This document shows positions 46,255 to 55,034 of a DNA stretch of 64,000 nucleotides, in pieces. A program made the translations under genes and the position numbers. Each line of letters starts with the position of its first letter. Within the stretch, counting starts at the first letter, position 1. The notes under the pieces are model-generated. The model did not search any database. It was given only the letters and a program-made list of their open reading frames with translations, and was not told where the DNA came from. The DNA comes from Alg239-R122 sp041746135 (GTDB lineage Bacteria; Pseudomonadota; Alphaproteobacteria; Sphingomonadales; Sphingomonadaceae): positions 1 to 64,000 of the forward strand of contig JBGTHQ010000002.1 in NCBI GenBank assembly GCA_041746135.1. The letters are read 5' to 3'.

Positions 46255-47320
46255 TCTGGCCTCCAAAAATCGATCGAATTTTATTAACTGAGCTCGTAGT
46301 AATCCACAGCAGAAAAACTATGATTATGACAAGTTGTGCAAGTACAAGACTGTTACTGAGCGAGATGTCCCAATCCGCTTCCTTCAGATTATCTGATAGA
46401 CGCAGAACCGTTATTGTCATTGTAGAGAATAAATAAACGTAGAATGAAACTAGCGCGACCGCATAAAGGAAGATTATCTTACCTATGCTTCCCTTCCATT
46501 CTCTATTTTTAAAACATAAAACTACCGATTTGTGAAGATTAGGAATATTAAACAAATCGGAGATTATCCAATAGCCATCAAACTTGAATATAGGGTTCAA
46601 CGTTCGCAAAAGTAGCCCAACGGTTACTACATTGAAGAACAGCAAATCCATTCCGAGAAACGCAAAATTTGTAGTATTTAATATTATTGAATAGGCACTT
46701 TGTAACCATATTCCTCCCGCGTCCACAATAACGCGTTGTTTGGGCGACAATGTCCATGTTTCCGTAACATCAGCAAAAAATGCCGGGAAAACAAAATATA
46801 ACCCCACGCCGATACGGCCAGGATTTTTTCCAAATTTTGACAATGCGGCTGTATGCCCGAACTCATGGATTAAAATTCCGATGAATATCAGCAAAATTGA
46901 TATTGGGAAATTTCCAGGCACTCCGGCTGACGCGGGTGTTTGGTCAGCCATCTTGACAAAAGCCAGTATCGCGGCAAACGCGATCAGAGCAACGAACCAC
47001 CACGAAAAACAAAATCTCAAATATTTAGAGATGCCTTGCACTATGCTAGGCGAAAGAAGGTTCAGCTGAAATTTGATATATGAGGGGCGCTGCTTTGCAG
47101 CAGCCTCAACCATTTGGGGATATGTCTGCTCCAGAAAACGTCGTGCCTCGACTGTTGGAATATCAGGATGAGCAGATCTTAAATGGCTGTAATATTCTTG
47201 AGGAGAATTATCGGCTAAATCAACCGCAGTAATAAGCGGAATATACCTGTCAGAAAGCCTCATAAAAGCCGTACCAATTTTCACGGTAATAAAGCCTTTA
47301 TGCGCGGCGACTATCTCCAT
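46247..47320 (-). CDS. M50-family membrane metalloprotease
   Basis: A 357-residue protein with an N-terminal cytoplasmic part (1-100) and six or so membrane segments. The zinc motif HEFGH is at 152-156 and a second motif NPIFKFDGYW lies near residue 240. This matches the peptide zinc metalloprotease branch of M50 (YydH-like), which is often encoded beside small modified peptides. The N-terminal part (RLSDRYIPLITAVDL, SAHPDIPTVEARRFLEQTYP) might bind a leader peptide. GAGG before ATG 47320 sets the start. It follows the small Cys-rich peptide gene after a terminator. Confidence 0.88.
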   Translation of the reverse strand: MEIVAAHKGFITVKIGTAFMRLSDRYIPLITAVDLADNSPQEYYSHLRSAHPDIPTVEARRFLEQTYPQMVEAAAKQRPSYIKFQLNLLSPSIVQGISKYLRFCFSWWFVALIAFAAILAFVKMADQTPASAGVPGNFPISILLIFIGILIHEFGHTAALSKFGKNPGRIGVGLYFVFPAFFADVTETWTLSPKQRVIVDAGGIWLQSAYSIILNTTNFAFLGMDLLFFNVVTVGLLLRTLNPIFKFDGYWIISDLFNIPNLHKSVVLCFKNREWKGSIGKIIFLYAVALVSFYVYLFSTMTITVLRLSDNLKEADWDISLSNSLVLAQLVIIIVFLLWITTSSVNKIRSIFGGQNA

Positions 47321-47333
47321 TGTTTACCTCGAT

Positions 47334-47371
47334 AAAAAAGGAACCGAATTTACTGAAAACTTCGGTTCCTT
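47334..47371 (-). terminator. Attenuator-like terminator between precursor and protease
   Basis: AAGGAACCGAA (47338-47348) and TTCGGTTCCTT (47361-47371) form an 11-bp perfect stem with a 12-base loop. On the minus strand a run of T (47339-47334) follows. It sits between the peptide stop (47393) and the M50 start (47320), so only part of the transcripts would read through. Confidence 0.85.
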
Positions 47372-47392
47372 TAATTTAAGAATATACAGTAT

Positions 47393-47512
47393 TTAGTCTG
47401 GGGAACATTTAGACGTGCATTCGCAGTCCAAGGCTTCCGATGCTGTCACCCCATCACCAGCCATTACTTCCATCTCAAGACGCTCATCCAACATTTCAAA
47501 TTCGTTCTGCAT
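47393..47512 (-). CDS. Small Cys-rich peptide, candidate RiPP precursor
   Basis: A 39-residue peptide. The first 29 residues are acidic and leader-like (MQNEFEMLDERLEME, then MAGDGVTASEAL); the end reads LDCECTSKCSPD, with cysteines at 30, 32 and 36. An AGAGGG site lies 8 bases before the ATG at 47512. A promoter with TTGACA and TTTACT lies about 60 bases upstream. It is followed by an attenuator and then by an M50 protease, the arrangement of many peptide-maturation operons. No known precursor family recognised. Confidence 0.72.
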   Translation of the reverse strand: MQNEFEMLDERLEMEVMAGDGVTASEALDCECTSKCSPD

Positions 47513-47850
47513 GATTACTGCCCTCTAAATGAGTATTAACTATGTAGCAGCCCCCCTTGGACTGCATTGCTAGTAAACGCTCTAAATTAAAATATGTCAA
47601 TACTGATTGCGCGTTCTGTGAAATATTCTATAGGTAGAGTGTTCCTTTACAAAACAAAATGATAATATGTTTTCAGCGTCATTGCAATTATTACTACCAG
47701 TAATGTTGTATTTCCGCCATTTTCAAAATTAGAGATCTGCCTTGTTCTTTCCGTAAACGTAAATCGAAATAAGTGTCTGAAATAATAGAATCAGTCGGTT
47801 CTAAATGGCATCATTATTAAACTTAAAATAACTTTTCATGGAGAATTTGC
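47513..47850. other. AT-rich divergent region
   Basis: The gap between the peptide operon (minus) and the lipoprotein hydrolase (plus) holds the promoter noted at 47572-47600. No other gene is seen. Confidence 0.6.
47572..47600 (-). promoter_or_regulatory. Promoter of the small peptide gene
   Basis: On the minus strand TTGACA (47600-47595) and TTTACT (47577-47572) are spaced by 17 bases, a good sigma-70-type match. It lies 60 bases before the peptide ATG. Confidence 0.55.
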
Positions 47851-48666
47851 ATGCGACTCGGTAAATATACGTACTTCACTACTGTAACGAGCGTTGCCCT
47901 AACTGGGTGCACGGCCTCAATTTCACCATCACAATTTTTCTATAGGGATCCGCCAGAAAGGGCATCAACGAACACTTCGGATACTGATTTTGAATTTGCC
48001 GATTTCGAGTGCGGGAAATTATCTTATACAGTATTGAATTCGGGAAATGGCACCGGCACATTAGTATATTATGGGGGTAATCAATTCAGGCTTTCCGAGG
48101 ATCTATCCAATCTAAAAAAAGTACTGCCGTTTTCGGGCATTAGAACAGCAGTTGCTTTCGATTATCCTGGACGAGGATTGACTACGGGCGATATCACCCC
48201 TGAATGTTTTGTCTCAGCATCCATCGAAGCAGCCCGCATTGCTCAAAAACTACGCATGAAAAGCGAACCGCTTATTGGTCACGGATTCTCATTTGGTGGA
48301 ATGATGGTTCCTCAGGTGGCATCTAAAATTGTTTTTGATAATCTGATACTGGAGTCAACTGCAGCTTCTCCTGAAGACTGGCTTCGCGCTATGGCACCTC
48401 CTGGAATCAAAGTTAGGGTTGATCCATCCTTAGACAAATTTCGCTCGATCGAAGCGCTTGAAAATTCAGATGCCAAAATTCTGGTCATTACTGGAACTGA
48501 AGATGCGAGTGCTGGGCCTAAGGTTGCACAGAAATTGTCCGACGCATTGGAAGCAAAAAATAAAACTGTACAACTTCTGATTGTTCCAGGGGCGAAGCAT
48601 GGAGAGGTTTTTTTCAAGCCTAGTGCGATTGCCAAATTGCGTCAACTTGCAGTTGGCAAACAATAA
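47851..48666 (+). CDS. Lipoprotein with alpha/beta-hydrolase fold
   Basis: A 271-residue protein. The N-terminus (YFTTVTSVALTGC) ends in a lipobox with cysteine about residue 20, so it is probably an envelope lipoprotein. The hydrolase fold shows GRGLTTGD, the nucleophile elbow GHGFSFGG, ITGTEDASAG (acid loop) and GAKHGE (His). The substrate is unknown. It is divergent from the peptide cluster and precedes an acyltransferase gene. Confidence 0.82.
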   Translation: MRLGKYTYFTTVTSVALTGCTASISPSQFFYRDPPERASTNTSDTDFEFADFECGKLSYTVLNSGNGTGTLVYYGGNQFRLSEDLSNLKKVLPFSGIRTAVAFDYPGRGLTTGDITPECFVSASIEAARIAQKLRMKSEPLIGHGFSFGGMMVPQVASKIVFDNLILESTAASPEDWLRAMAPPGIKVRVDPSLDKFRSIEALENSDAKILVITGTEDASAGPKVAQKLSDALEAKNKTVQLLIVPGAKHGEVFFKPSAIAKLRQLAVGKQ

Positions 48667-48700
48667 ATATTGAATGGAATTTTGAGATCAGGAGGCGTCT

Positions 48701-49573
48701 ATGCTTTTGAATAAAATATTTGGAATGCTGGATATGCGCGGCAAGTTAATCCAAACTCAAATTGCGGATGCGTTAAAATTGAATATCTCGATTGAGGAAA
48801 TTAATAGTTATCTCCTGTTTGATACCATAACAAATTATGCTGCACTTCATATGCCCAAAATCTTCGTGAAAAAACTTGCTGCAGCGTCGATGGTTAATAG
48901 TACTCAATACCGGGCATCGCTTAACACAAATAATGGGGGAATAATTTTATCCGTGCCGCATTACGGTCCGTTTCTGTGGGCATGCATCGGGGCGGGAGAA
49001 ATCATGCGCGAAGGTAGATCTCTACGCATTTTTTTCCAAGATCCAGAAGTAAATAAGGGCAACAAAATAATCAATGATACCCTTTCTCGCTTTTTTACGG
49101 AGGAAGAAATTTGTTTCGATGACAGAAAAGGTTTGGCAAAAGCAGCACGGGCGCTTCAGCAAGGCGGATTGTGTATAATCATGCCAGACGCGTTAAGATC
49201 ACACGAAAATAGTTTCTTAGTTCCGTTTCTGAACGGCGAATTTGAAGTTCAACCGGGTGTAGCCACACTCACAAGACTTACCAAAAGCAATATAGTTGCC
49301 GCTTATGTGACGAAAATAAGAGGTTGGAAATATAGCATAGAAACGGAAACTATTTTTCCAATCACCTCGGATGAGTTTTCTGCTTTAGAAAAGGATTACC
49401 TAGTTATGCAGGATATTCTCGGTGCGTTTTCCAATTATTTGCATAAGGAACCCATAGGGTGGAGATTCTGGATGACTTATCAGAGCCGCGTTCTATATAA
49501 GAATGAAACGCTCGAAAGCATAACCGACAGTAATCTTCTGATGGAAATAAGAAAACTCATAAAGATTTGCTAA
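48701..49573 (+). CDS. LpxL/HtrB-like acyltransferase
   Basis: A 290-residue protein resembling the lipid A acyltransferase family (PF03279). The conserved HYGPFLWAC (about 87-95) fits the HxxxxD-type active region, and GLCIIMPDALRSHENSFLVP and FLNGEFEVQPGVATLTRLTK match the family's middle section. AGGAGG before ATG 48701 sets the start, 34 bases after the hydrolase. Members add fatty acyl chains to lipid A; some act on peptides or other lipids. Here it probably acts at the inner membrane, with substrate unknown. Confidence 0.75.
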   Translation: MLLNKIFGMLDMRGKLIQTQIADALKLNISIEEINSYLLFDTITNYAALHMPKIFVKKLAAASMVNSTQYRASLNTNNGGIILSVPHYGPFLWACIGAGEIMREGRSLRIFFQDPEVNKGNKIINDTLSRFFTEEEICFDDRKGLAKAARALQQGGLCIIMPDALRSHENSFLVPFLNGEFEVQPGVATLTRLTKSNIVAAYVTKIRGWKYSIETETIFPITSDEFSALEKDYLVMQDILGAFSNYLHKEPIGWRFWMTYQSRVLYKNETLESITDSNLLMEIRKLIKIC

Positions 49574-49682
49574 CAGCATTTTATTAACAATAAACAAAGC
49601 AGCAAGATAGCATTGAAAATTCATGGTAATTATGACAGACTGTGTAATTTGAAAAATTAGGGTACAAACTCATATTAAGGGC

Positions 49683-50696
49683 TTGATTTATTGCTGTGGG
49701 ATTAATTCAACTTCCCTCGAAAAAAGCCATCTGCCCGCCAAGCAGACGCTGGACACGCTCGGCATCGCCCTGTCTACCTTCTACCGCTGGTATGATCTGT
49801 GCGAGCGCAGTTTCGGCGAAGAGGCACTGGAAGACCGGCGGCCGGGACCGCGCCGGGCATGGAACCGGATCCCGGAGGAGGTGCAAGACAATATCCTGGA
49901 CATGGCGCTGGAACGCTGCGAGCTGAGCCCGCGAGAACTGGCGGTGACGTTCACCGATGAGCAGCGCTACTTTGTATCCGAAGCCAGCGTTTACAGGCTC
50001 TTGAAGCGCCATTACCTGATCACCAGCCCCAACGTTATTGTAATGAAGGCAGCCAGCGAGTTCAAGGATAATACGACCGCGCCCAACCAGCTATGGCAGA
50101 CCGACTTTACCTACTTTAAAATCATTGGTTGGGGCTGATATAACCTGTCGACGATCCTCGACGATTACTCGCATTACATTATTAGCTGGAAGCTGTGCAC
50201 GAAGATGCGGGCTGAGGATGTCACCGATACGCTGGAGCTAGCGCTGGACGCCTCTGGCTGTGACCAAGCGCATGTGCTGCACAAACCACGCCTGCTATCG
50301 GACAATGGCCCCAGTTACATTGCTGGTGAGCTTGCCGACTATCTGGCCGACAAAAACATGCGCCATGTTCGCGGTGCATTCTTCCATCCGCAAACCCAAG
50401 GCAAGATCGAACGCTGGCATCAGACGCTTAAAAACCGCATCCTGCTGGAAAACTATTACCTGCCCGGCGATCTGGAGGCGCAGGTCGATGCGTTCGTCGA
50501 ACATTATAATCACCAGCGCTATCACGAGAGCTTGAAAAACATCACACCCGCCGATGCCTACTTCGGCAGGGCAGAAGCCACCATCAACAGGCGAGAAAGG
50601 ATCAAACGTAAACCATCGAGCATCGGCGCTTGCAATACCGCAAACAAGCCGCATAATATCAACCAACAGATGGAACCAAATACTCGCCTATTTTAA
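49683..50696 (+). pseudogene. IS3-family transposase, broken
   Basis: The frame covers an IS3-type OrfB: TLGIALSTFYRWYD, QLWQTDFTYFKI, then LDDYSHYIISWKL, LLSDNGPSYIAGELADYLAD, and HPQTQGKIERWHQTLKNRIL with the DDE residues. A TGA at 50136-50138 interrupts it after IIGWG, where a Trp codon (TGG) would be expected. The N-terminal OrfA part appears to be missing. TCAAATTATCTGACGACGGA after the end may be the right terminal repeat. Confidence 0.82.
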
Positions 50697-50874
50697 ATGA
50701 CCGTGTGTCTCAAATTATCTGACGACGGACACTCGAGCACCTCGCCGCAAGTATATTCCAGAGTGGAGACTGACCTGAGTGGTATGCTCTGATTGAGTAT
50801 ATTATTTAAGCTGTCTAGAATAAATCACTCTGTAATGGGTCTGCTGCAGGTCGAATTTCAAGATCCCATCCTAC

Positions 50875-50985
50875 CAAAGCATTTTTAATAGGAAAACACC
50901 CTCACTAAAATTCTACGCACTTTGGGTATCGCGTGGGTCGAATGTCAATGATCGGTCGGAAACACTATTAATCTGCTGTATTATA
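50875..50985. repeat. Element right arm, copy A
   Basis: About 105 bases here align without gaps to 63894-63998, sharing stretches such as GTATCGCGTGG and AAATTCTAC. It ends 28 bases before the att copy at 51013, so it is the probable right arm of the integrated element. Confidence 0.75.
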
Positions 50986-51012
50986 TAGCTTATATCTCCC
51001 CTTAGACTAGCC

Positions 51013-51140
51013 TTCGTAATGCGGGGGTCAGAGGTTCGAATCCTCTAAGCGGCACCATTATTTCACTAGGATAAATCGAGATTGGCTGGCGAAAGGCCGG
51101 AAACGTGGATGCGTGTGTGGGTATGGCGTGGGTGGGAGTT
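51013..51140. repeat. att copy 2: tRNA-Thr 3' half plus left arm
   Basis: 51013-51059 is identical to the last 45 bases of tRNA-Thr plus two more. The next 80 bases match the left arm after copies 1 and 3 (GCGAAAGGCCGGAAACGTGG, then GGTATGGCGTGGGTG). The mark of a tandem insertion. Confidence 0.9.
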
Positions 51141-51281
51141 TGACTTGGTAAAATATTTCCCTTTGCACTAACTTGTGGCCGCTAATAAGCCCGTAGCGGA
51201 CTGTCTCTTATGAAGCAGTAGGGCACCCTGACCGGACATTCGGCTTCGACCCAATTGCGGACAGTCGTCGGATTGTGTAGA

Positions 51282-51608
51282 ATGGCGAGCATGACCGGGA
51301 ATATTGTCGTTATTTTCACAATACTGTCCTTTCTAGCAGTTCAGGGTGGGATAATCTTTGTTACCGCGTGTTTGCTGAGAAAGGCGATCAGAAGCAGACT
51401 AACTCTTTCCAAACCAAGAGCGATCCTGTTGTCCTATTGTTTCTGGATAGTATTTATGCTGGCAAGTGTTCTTCTCGACGGTGAATTTGGCTTCTTTGAC
51501 GGTGGAGGTACAGTGTTATTCGCATGCCTAACGGGACTGGCTAGCGCGACCATTTACCTCAGAGTATGGCAAAGGCACGAAATTCGATCCACGCGCAACA
51601 TACTATGA
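51282..51608 (+). CDS. Small membrane protein
   Basis: About 108 residues with three membrane segments (NIVVIFTILSFLAVQGGIIF, ILLSYCFWIVFMLASVLL, VLFACLTGLASATIYL). No family recognised. Start at 51282 or 51291; neither has a strong ribosome site. Confidence 0.5.
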   Translation: MASMTGNIVVIFTILSFLAVQGGIIFVTACLLRKAIRSRLTLSKPRAILLSYCFWIVFMLASVLLDGEFGFFDGGGTVLFACLTGLASATIYLRVWQRHEIRSTRNIL

Positions 51609-51754
51609 CTGCTTCCCACACATAATCGGACATTCACACATTCCTTGCGTTTCGCCAAAAGCGGATTGGCAGCTAATCCCGCCTTTCAGATAAAACCTGC
51701 CTGTAAGCTAACGACCCACTTGCTGACATATCGATCATTGAGTAGCAACGACAA

Positions 51755-52237
51755 ATGAGCTCGGTTCCCAGCAGTATGATAAAGGTCTTTGAAGCCGCAG
51801 GGTGGATAGACGGTCGCCAAATTAATTTAGCTTCAACCTTACCTGCAGGTCATCCTGCTCATGCCATTTTGACTGAATTGAGCGGAATCACTCTTACGAA
51901 CCTCGCACCTAATTTATGCTCCGTTGTGTTTCGGCACGTGTCTGAAAGTGCGCCGGACTTACACACTTGGGAGGCGGCATTGGGTGCGGATATGGTCGGT
52001 ATCGCCGAAGTGGATGATGGCCATGCCACACTATATTTGAGCAGCCGTGGACACGTTATCGGGTGCAGCAACATCCACGATGCTTACTTTTTGGTCGGCC
52101 GGACTATTGGCGAGGCTATTGGAAGCGGTAGGCGCGCTAAGCCGATGCTGCTTCCTGGCGAGAGTGAAGTTATGCTTTATGGTAGTACCTTTTGTCAGGG
52201 CGACGTAGAGGTGATTGGACCGGACGAACTTACTTAA
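51755..52237 (+). CDS. SUKH-3-like immunity-type protein
   Basis: A 160-residue protein. MIKVFEAAGWIDGRQINLAS is the typical start of the SUKH-3 family (SMI1/KNR4-like), and GVxEVDDGHATLYLSSRGHV-type and DAYFLVGRTIGEAIGSG follow. SUKH proteins are often immunity proteins to secreted nuclease toxins. No toxin gene is seen nearby, so it may be an orphan immunity gene. Confidence 0.75.
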   Translation: MSSVPSSMIKVFEAAGWIDGRQINLASTLPAGHPAHAILTELSGITLTNLAPNLCSVVFRHVSESAPDLHTWEAALGADMVGIAEVDDGHATLYLSSRGHVIGCSNIHDAYFLVGRTIGEAIGSGRRAKPMLLPGESEVMLYGSTFCQGDVEVIGPDELT

Positions 52238-52358
52238 GCTCATATACAATTCCGATGTCCACGGACCAGCAGCTTTCACCAAATATCGTAAGTGCGCTGA
52301 TCTGACGCTCATTGCCAAGAGCGGCCATTCAGCAGTGCCACGCACACGGTGGTCAGTC

Positions 52359-52850
52359 GCGTAAAATCGGGTATCTTATATGAAGTTCAGCTATTCCGAT
52401 CGCGCTTCCAGCAACATTGATAGGTCAACACCAAGCGCAACTGCCAATCTACCCAACGCAGCCACGGATGGATTACGTAACCCGCGCTCAACCTCACTAA
52501 CATAACCACGTTCCATGCTGGCCTTCACAGCCAATTGCTCTTGGGTCATGCCCTTTTGCAATCTGTAATGCCGAACATTCTTACCAAATAGACTGACCAA
52601 ATTCATGATCTGATTTGGACGCATTCATGCGCTCAGGTCTGTGCGCCAAACGTTACTTTTTACTAGCATTGCCTCAAAACGGCGATAAACATCAACTCAA
52701 CTGAAAGGAAAATATAATGCTGAATGATGAAAGCCTCAAAAATATCGAGAGGCTACACGAAATGAAAAACAGCGGAATTTTGTCAGAGGCAGAGTTTGAA
52801 GAAGCCAAGCAAAAGCTTTTGAGCGGAGGGAATCCGCTCATTTCTTTCAA
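52359..52850. repeat. XRE/SHOCT module, copy B
   Basis: Near-identical to 39343-39835 over the XRE gene and intergenic region, including the CGCGTAAAA start. It diverges after the SHOCT-coding start. Confidence 0.9.
52391..52624 (-). CDS. XRE-family repressor, copy B
   Basis: A 77-residue helix-turn-helix protein differing from the copy at 39376 at only seven positions (for example HYR for YYR, ASMERG for ARMERG, DLSML for DPAML). It is divergent from the SHOCT gene at 52717 with 92 bases between, the same arrangement as copy A, so the pair is probably regulated the same way. Confidence 0.85.
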   Translation of the reverse strand: MRPNQIMNLVSLFGKNVRHYRLQKGMTQEQLAVKASMERGYVSEVERGLRNPSVAALGRLAVALGVDLSMLLEARSE

Positions 52851-53118
52851 GCACGGCAGTCGATCGGCAAGCATGGTTCGAATCGTCGACGAGAGGCCCG
52901 ACCTGCTGTTCAAAACCATTCTGCAAAAAGGAATGCGGTTCGAAGCCTTGCCAGATGAAGAAACTATTCCGCCCGATGAAGACACGGCTGAATTCAAGGT
53001 TGCCTATGAACGTGCGCAGCTGACCAATGAAGCCTTTCTCGCAGAGACTGAAACATTAAGCGATGACGAAGCAGAGCCCAGCGCTGGGACACTGCAGAAC
53101 AAACCCTGCGCGGTGTAG
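52717..53118 (+). CDS. SHOCT domain protein with unique C-terminus
   Basis: A 133-residue protein. Residues 1-36 match the SHOCT start of the gene at 39702 (SLKNIERLHEMKNSGILSEA). The rest (residues 40-133) is acidic and soluble, with no membrane segment and no family I recognise (ISFKHGSRSASMVRIVDERP, LPDEETIPPDEDTAEFKVAY). The start with AAAGGAAA is shared with copy A. Confidence 0.82.
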   Translation: MLNDESLKNIERLHEMKNSGILSEAEFEEAKQKLLSGGNPLISFKHGSRSASMVRIVDERPDLLFKTILQKGMRFEALPDEETIPPDEDTAEFKVAYERAQLTNEAFLAETETLSDDEAEPSAGTLQNKPCAV

Positions 53119-53180
53119 TGCGTGAGGAACTGGGGCTGCTTCCTGGATTGCTAGGCGCCGCGCCAATGGGTGGAAATCCT

Positions 53181-53760
53181 TCACCTCACGAACCTTACGA
53201 TATAGATTCGCCAGAATGGTCCGGACGTGCACCGGCGCTGGTTAGGCTCGCAGACGCATCGCAGCACAGCGCCCTGATATAGCTCAAGATAATGCGTTTC
53301 GACTTGGCGGATGGCCTGCGCGCGATCATCGCTTAGCGTGATCGTGCCGTTTTCCGGAGTATATATGTTGCGGCGCATTTCTGTGACAAGCGAAGCTTTT
53401 TGTACTGCCTCTATTTGTGCCGGCGTCAATCCAGGCAATGTTCGCGATGTTTTGATAGCAAGTAGAGTTTCAGCTTCGCGGTGGAGCCAATCCGCACTCC
53501 AGTCAGGCGCGAGATAACTACCATGTCCCCAAATCGAACCTTGCTCCATACCGCCAATGGATTGCCAGACATTTTGACCCGTTTCGATGTCATTGCGGGT
53601 ATAAATAACCTTGCCGGAAGCCGATTTAACCGTCGCTGGTATAGGCGGTGCCATTTGGTAATTTCTGATCCCAAGAACAACAATATACCGAACATGACGA
53701 TCATGCCTGCGATCAGGATAATCCATAGTCGTTTAATGCTGAATGACTGTTTATAGGTAT
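53181..53760 (-). pseudogene. Remnant of quinol-type nitric-oxide reductase
   Basis: Two minus-strand frames together make the N-terminus of a NorZ-type protein: MIVMFGILLFLGSEI in one, then YQMAPPIPATVKSASGKVIY and ETGQNVWQSIGGMEQGSIWG in the other. A single missing T near 53660 breaks the frame. The match stops around VETHYLELYQG (about 53275), after which unrelated sequence follows. Full-length quinol nitric-oxide reductases have about 750 residues, so roughly three quarters are gone. Confidence 0.8.
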
Positions 53761-53868
53761 TAATAACCCCACTCCCTTGCGTGTCGACAAAGTTTGGCCT
53801 GCGCCAGTGCCACTGGCTTAAAATATGTAGTTATTAATCTCTGAGGATGGCCAAACTAATTCTTTGCC

Positions 53869-54105
53869 TTACGGCCTGCGCACGGAATTCCCTCCGGCAA
53901 TGATCTTATTGATCAGGGCGGCGACATCACGGTGCATGTCCGGGGCGCGGTCCAGGCTTGCCGCCTTTTCATGCGTAGCTGCTGCGTCCTCGAGCACCCC
54001 AACAATTTCACTTTCGGGCAGTAGCTTGTGATCGTTCAATGCAAGCAGGAGCGACTCACAAATCGAGAGTGCTGCAATCCCTGAGTAATCAATCCGAACC
54101 GTCAT
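53869..54105 (-). CDS. Small hypothetical protein (78 residues)
   Basis: A mostly helical protein starting MTVRIDYSGIAALSICESLL, with no family I recognise. It is divergent from the Crp/Fnr regulator gene, 155 bases away. Confidence 0.6.
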   Translation of the reverse strand: MTVRIDYSGIAALSICESLLLALNDHKLLPESEIVGVLEDAAATHEKAASLDRAPDMHRDVAALINKIIAGGNSVRRP

Positions 54106-54260
54106 GCTGCAAAATCCTTTAGTAAAGGCATAATTCCAGTAGCACGGGAGTGTGCCTCGCGAATTTCTTCACACTTGCAGATAATGGAGTATGATGGACT
54201 GATCGAAAGCAGCCCCAGTTCCAGAGTTTTCGATAATTTTTATCGGATCGGGAGTATATT

Positions 54261-54995
54261 TTGAGCGCAATCGTAAATACACCTCTCGCACGCAAACTTG
54301 GTGCTTTCGTCGCGCTGTCGGAGAGCGAGCTTGGACTAATAGAGCGGCTGCACCAACGCCGCAGGAAATTCGTCGCTGGGCGTGATCTGGTTTATCAGGG
54401 TCAGACCGACGGGGCCGCTTATATACTGGCGTCTGGCTGGGCAGCGTCATACAAAATCCTACCAGACGGATCACGGCAGATTGTAGACTTTCAGATTCCC
54501 GGCGATTTTCTGGGGCTGCGCAGCGTGCTGCTACACACTTCTGACCATTCCATCGAGCCGGTGACCGACATCGAAGTATCAGAAATTTTGGCGGCAGATC
54601 TTTTGAATGCGTTCTCGCAAAACCTGCGATTGGCAACGGCCGTACTTTGGGCGGCATCGCGCGACGAGGCCATGGTGGTTGAGCATCTGGTCGACATCGG
54701 ACGGCGTAGTGCACTTGAACGCATAGCCCATTTCCTGCTTGAATTAGGGGCAAGGCTTAAACTGGTCGGTCTGGGCAACCAGGCAGGCTATGCTTGTCCA
54801 TTAACGCAATATCATCTCGCCGATGCGTCCGGATTGAGCGCGGTCCACGTCAACCGGGTGCTTCGGCAATTGCGCGAGGACGGGTTAGTTACGTTTCGTG
54901 ACGGGTTTGTGGGCTTCGACAATTATGAGAGTTTGGCCGAAATGGTTGAATTCGACCCGAGTTATCTGGAGCAGACCGGGCCTCTACTGAAGTAA
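54261..54995 (+). CDS. Crp/Fnr-family transcription regulator
   Basis: A 244-residue protein with an N-terminal cyclic-nucleotide-like sensor domain (GRDLVYQGQTDGAAYILASG, DFQIPGDFLGLRSVLL) and a C-terminal winged helix (QYHLADASGLSAVHVNRVLR). It lacks the N-terminal cysteine cluster of Fnr, so it is not an iron-sulphur oxygen sensor of that type. The start is TTG at 54261 with GGAG upstream. It probably controls the oxidase and stress genes that follow, as inference. Confidence 0.9.
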   Translation: MSAIVNTPLARKLGAFVALSESELGLIERLHQRRRKFVAGRDLVYQGQTDGAAYILASGWAASYKILPDGSRQIVDFQIPGDFLGLRSVLLHTSDHSIEPVTDIEVSEILAADLLNAFSQNLRLATAVLWAASRDEAMVVEHLVDIGRRSALERIAHFLLELGARLKLVGLGNQAGYACPLTQYHLADASGLSAVHVNRVLRQLREDGLVTFRDGFVGFDNYESLAEMVEFDPSYLEQTGPLLK

Positions 54996-55034
54996 CCAAT
55001 GTGAAGCAGATTATGGAACTAATGGCTTGAAAAG

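Larger units (their letters stand above)
50697..51281. other. Right end of element A and left end of element B
   Basis: No gene. It contains the remains of the IS3 right end, a right-arm sequence (50875-50985) that recurs at 63894-64000, the att copy at 51013-51059, and the left arm of element B up to about 51140. Confidence 0.8.

Noticed and set aside
54261..54995. Fnr-type oxygen sensor
   Set aside because: No N-terminal cysteine cluster, so only the general Crp/Fnr family is supported.
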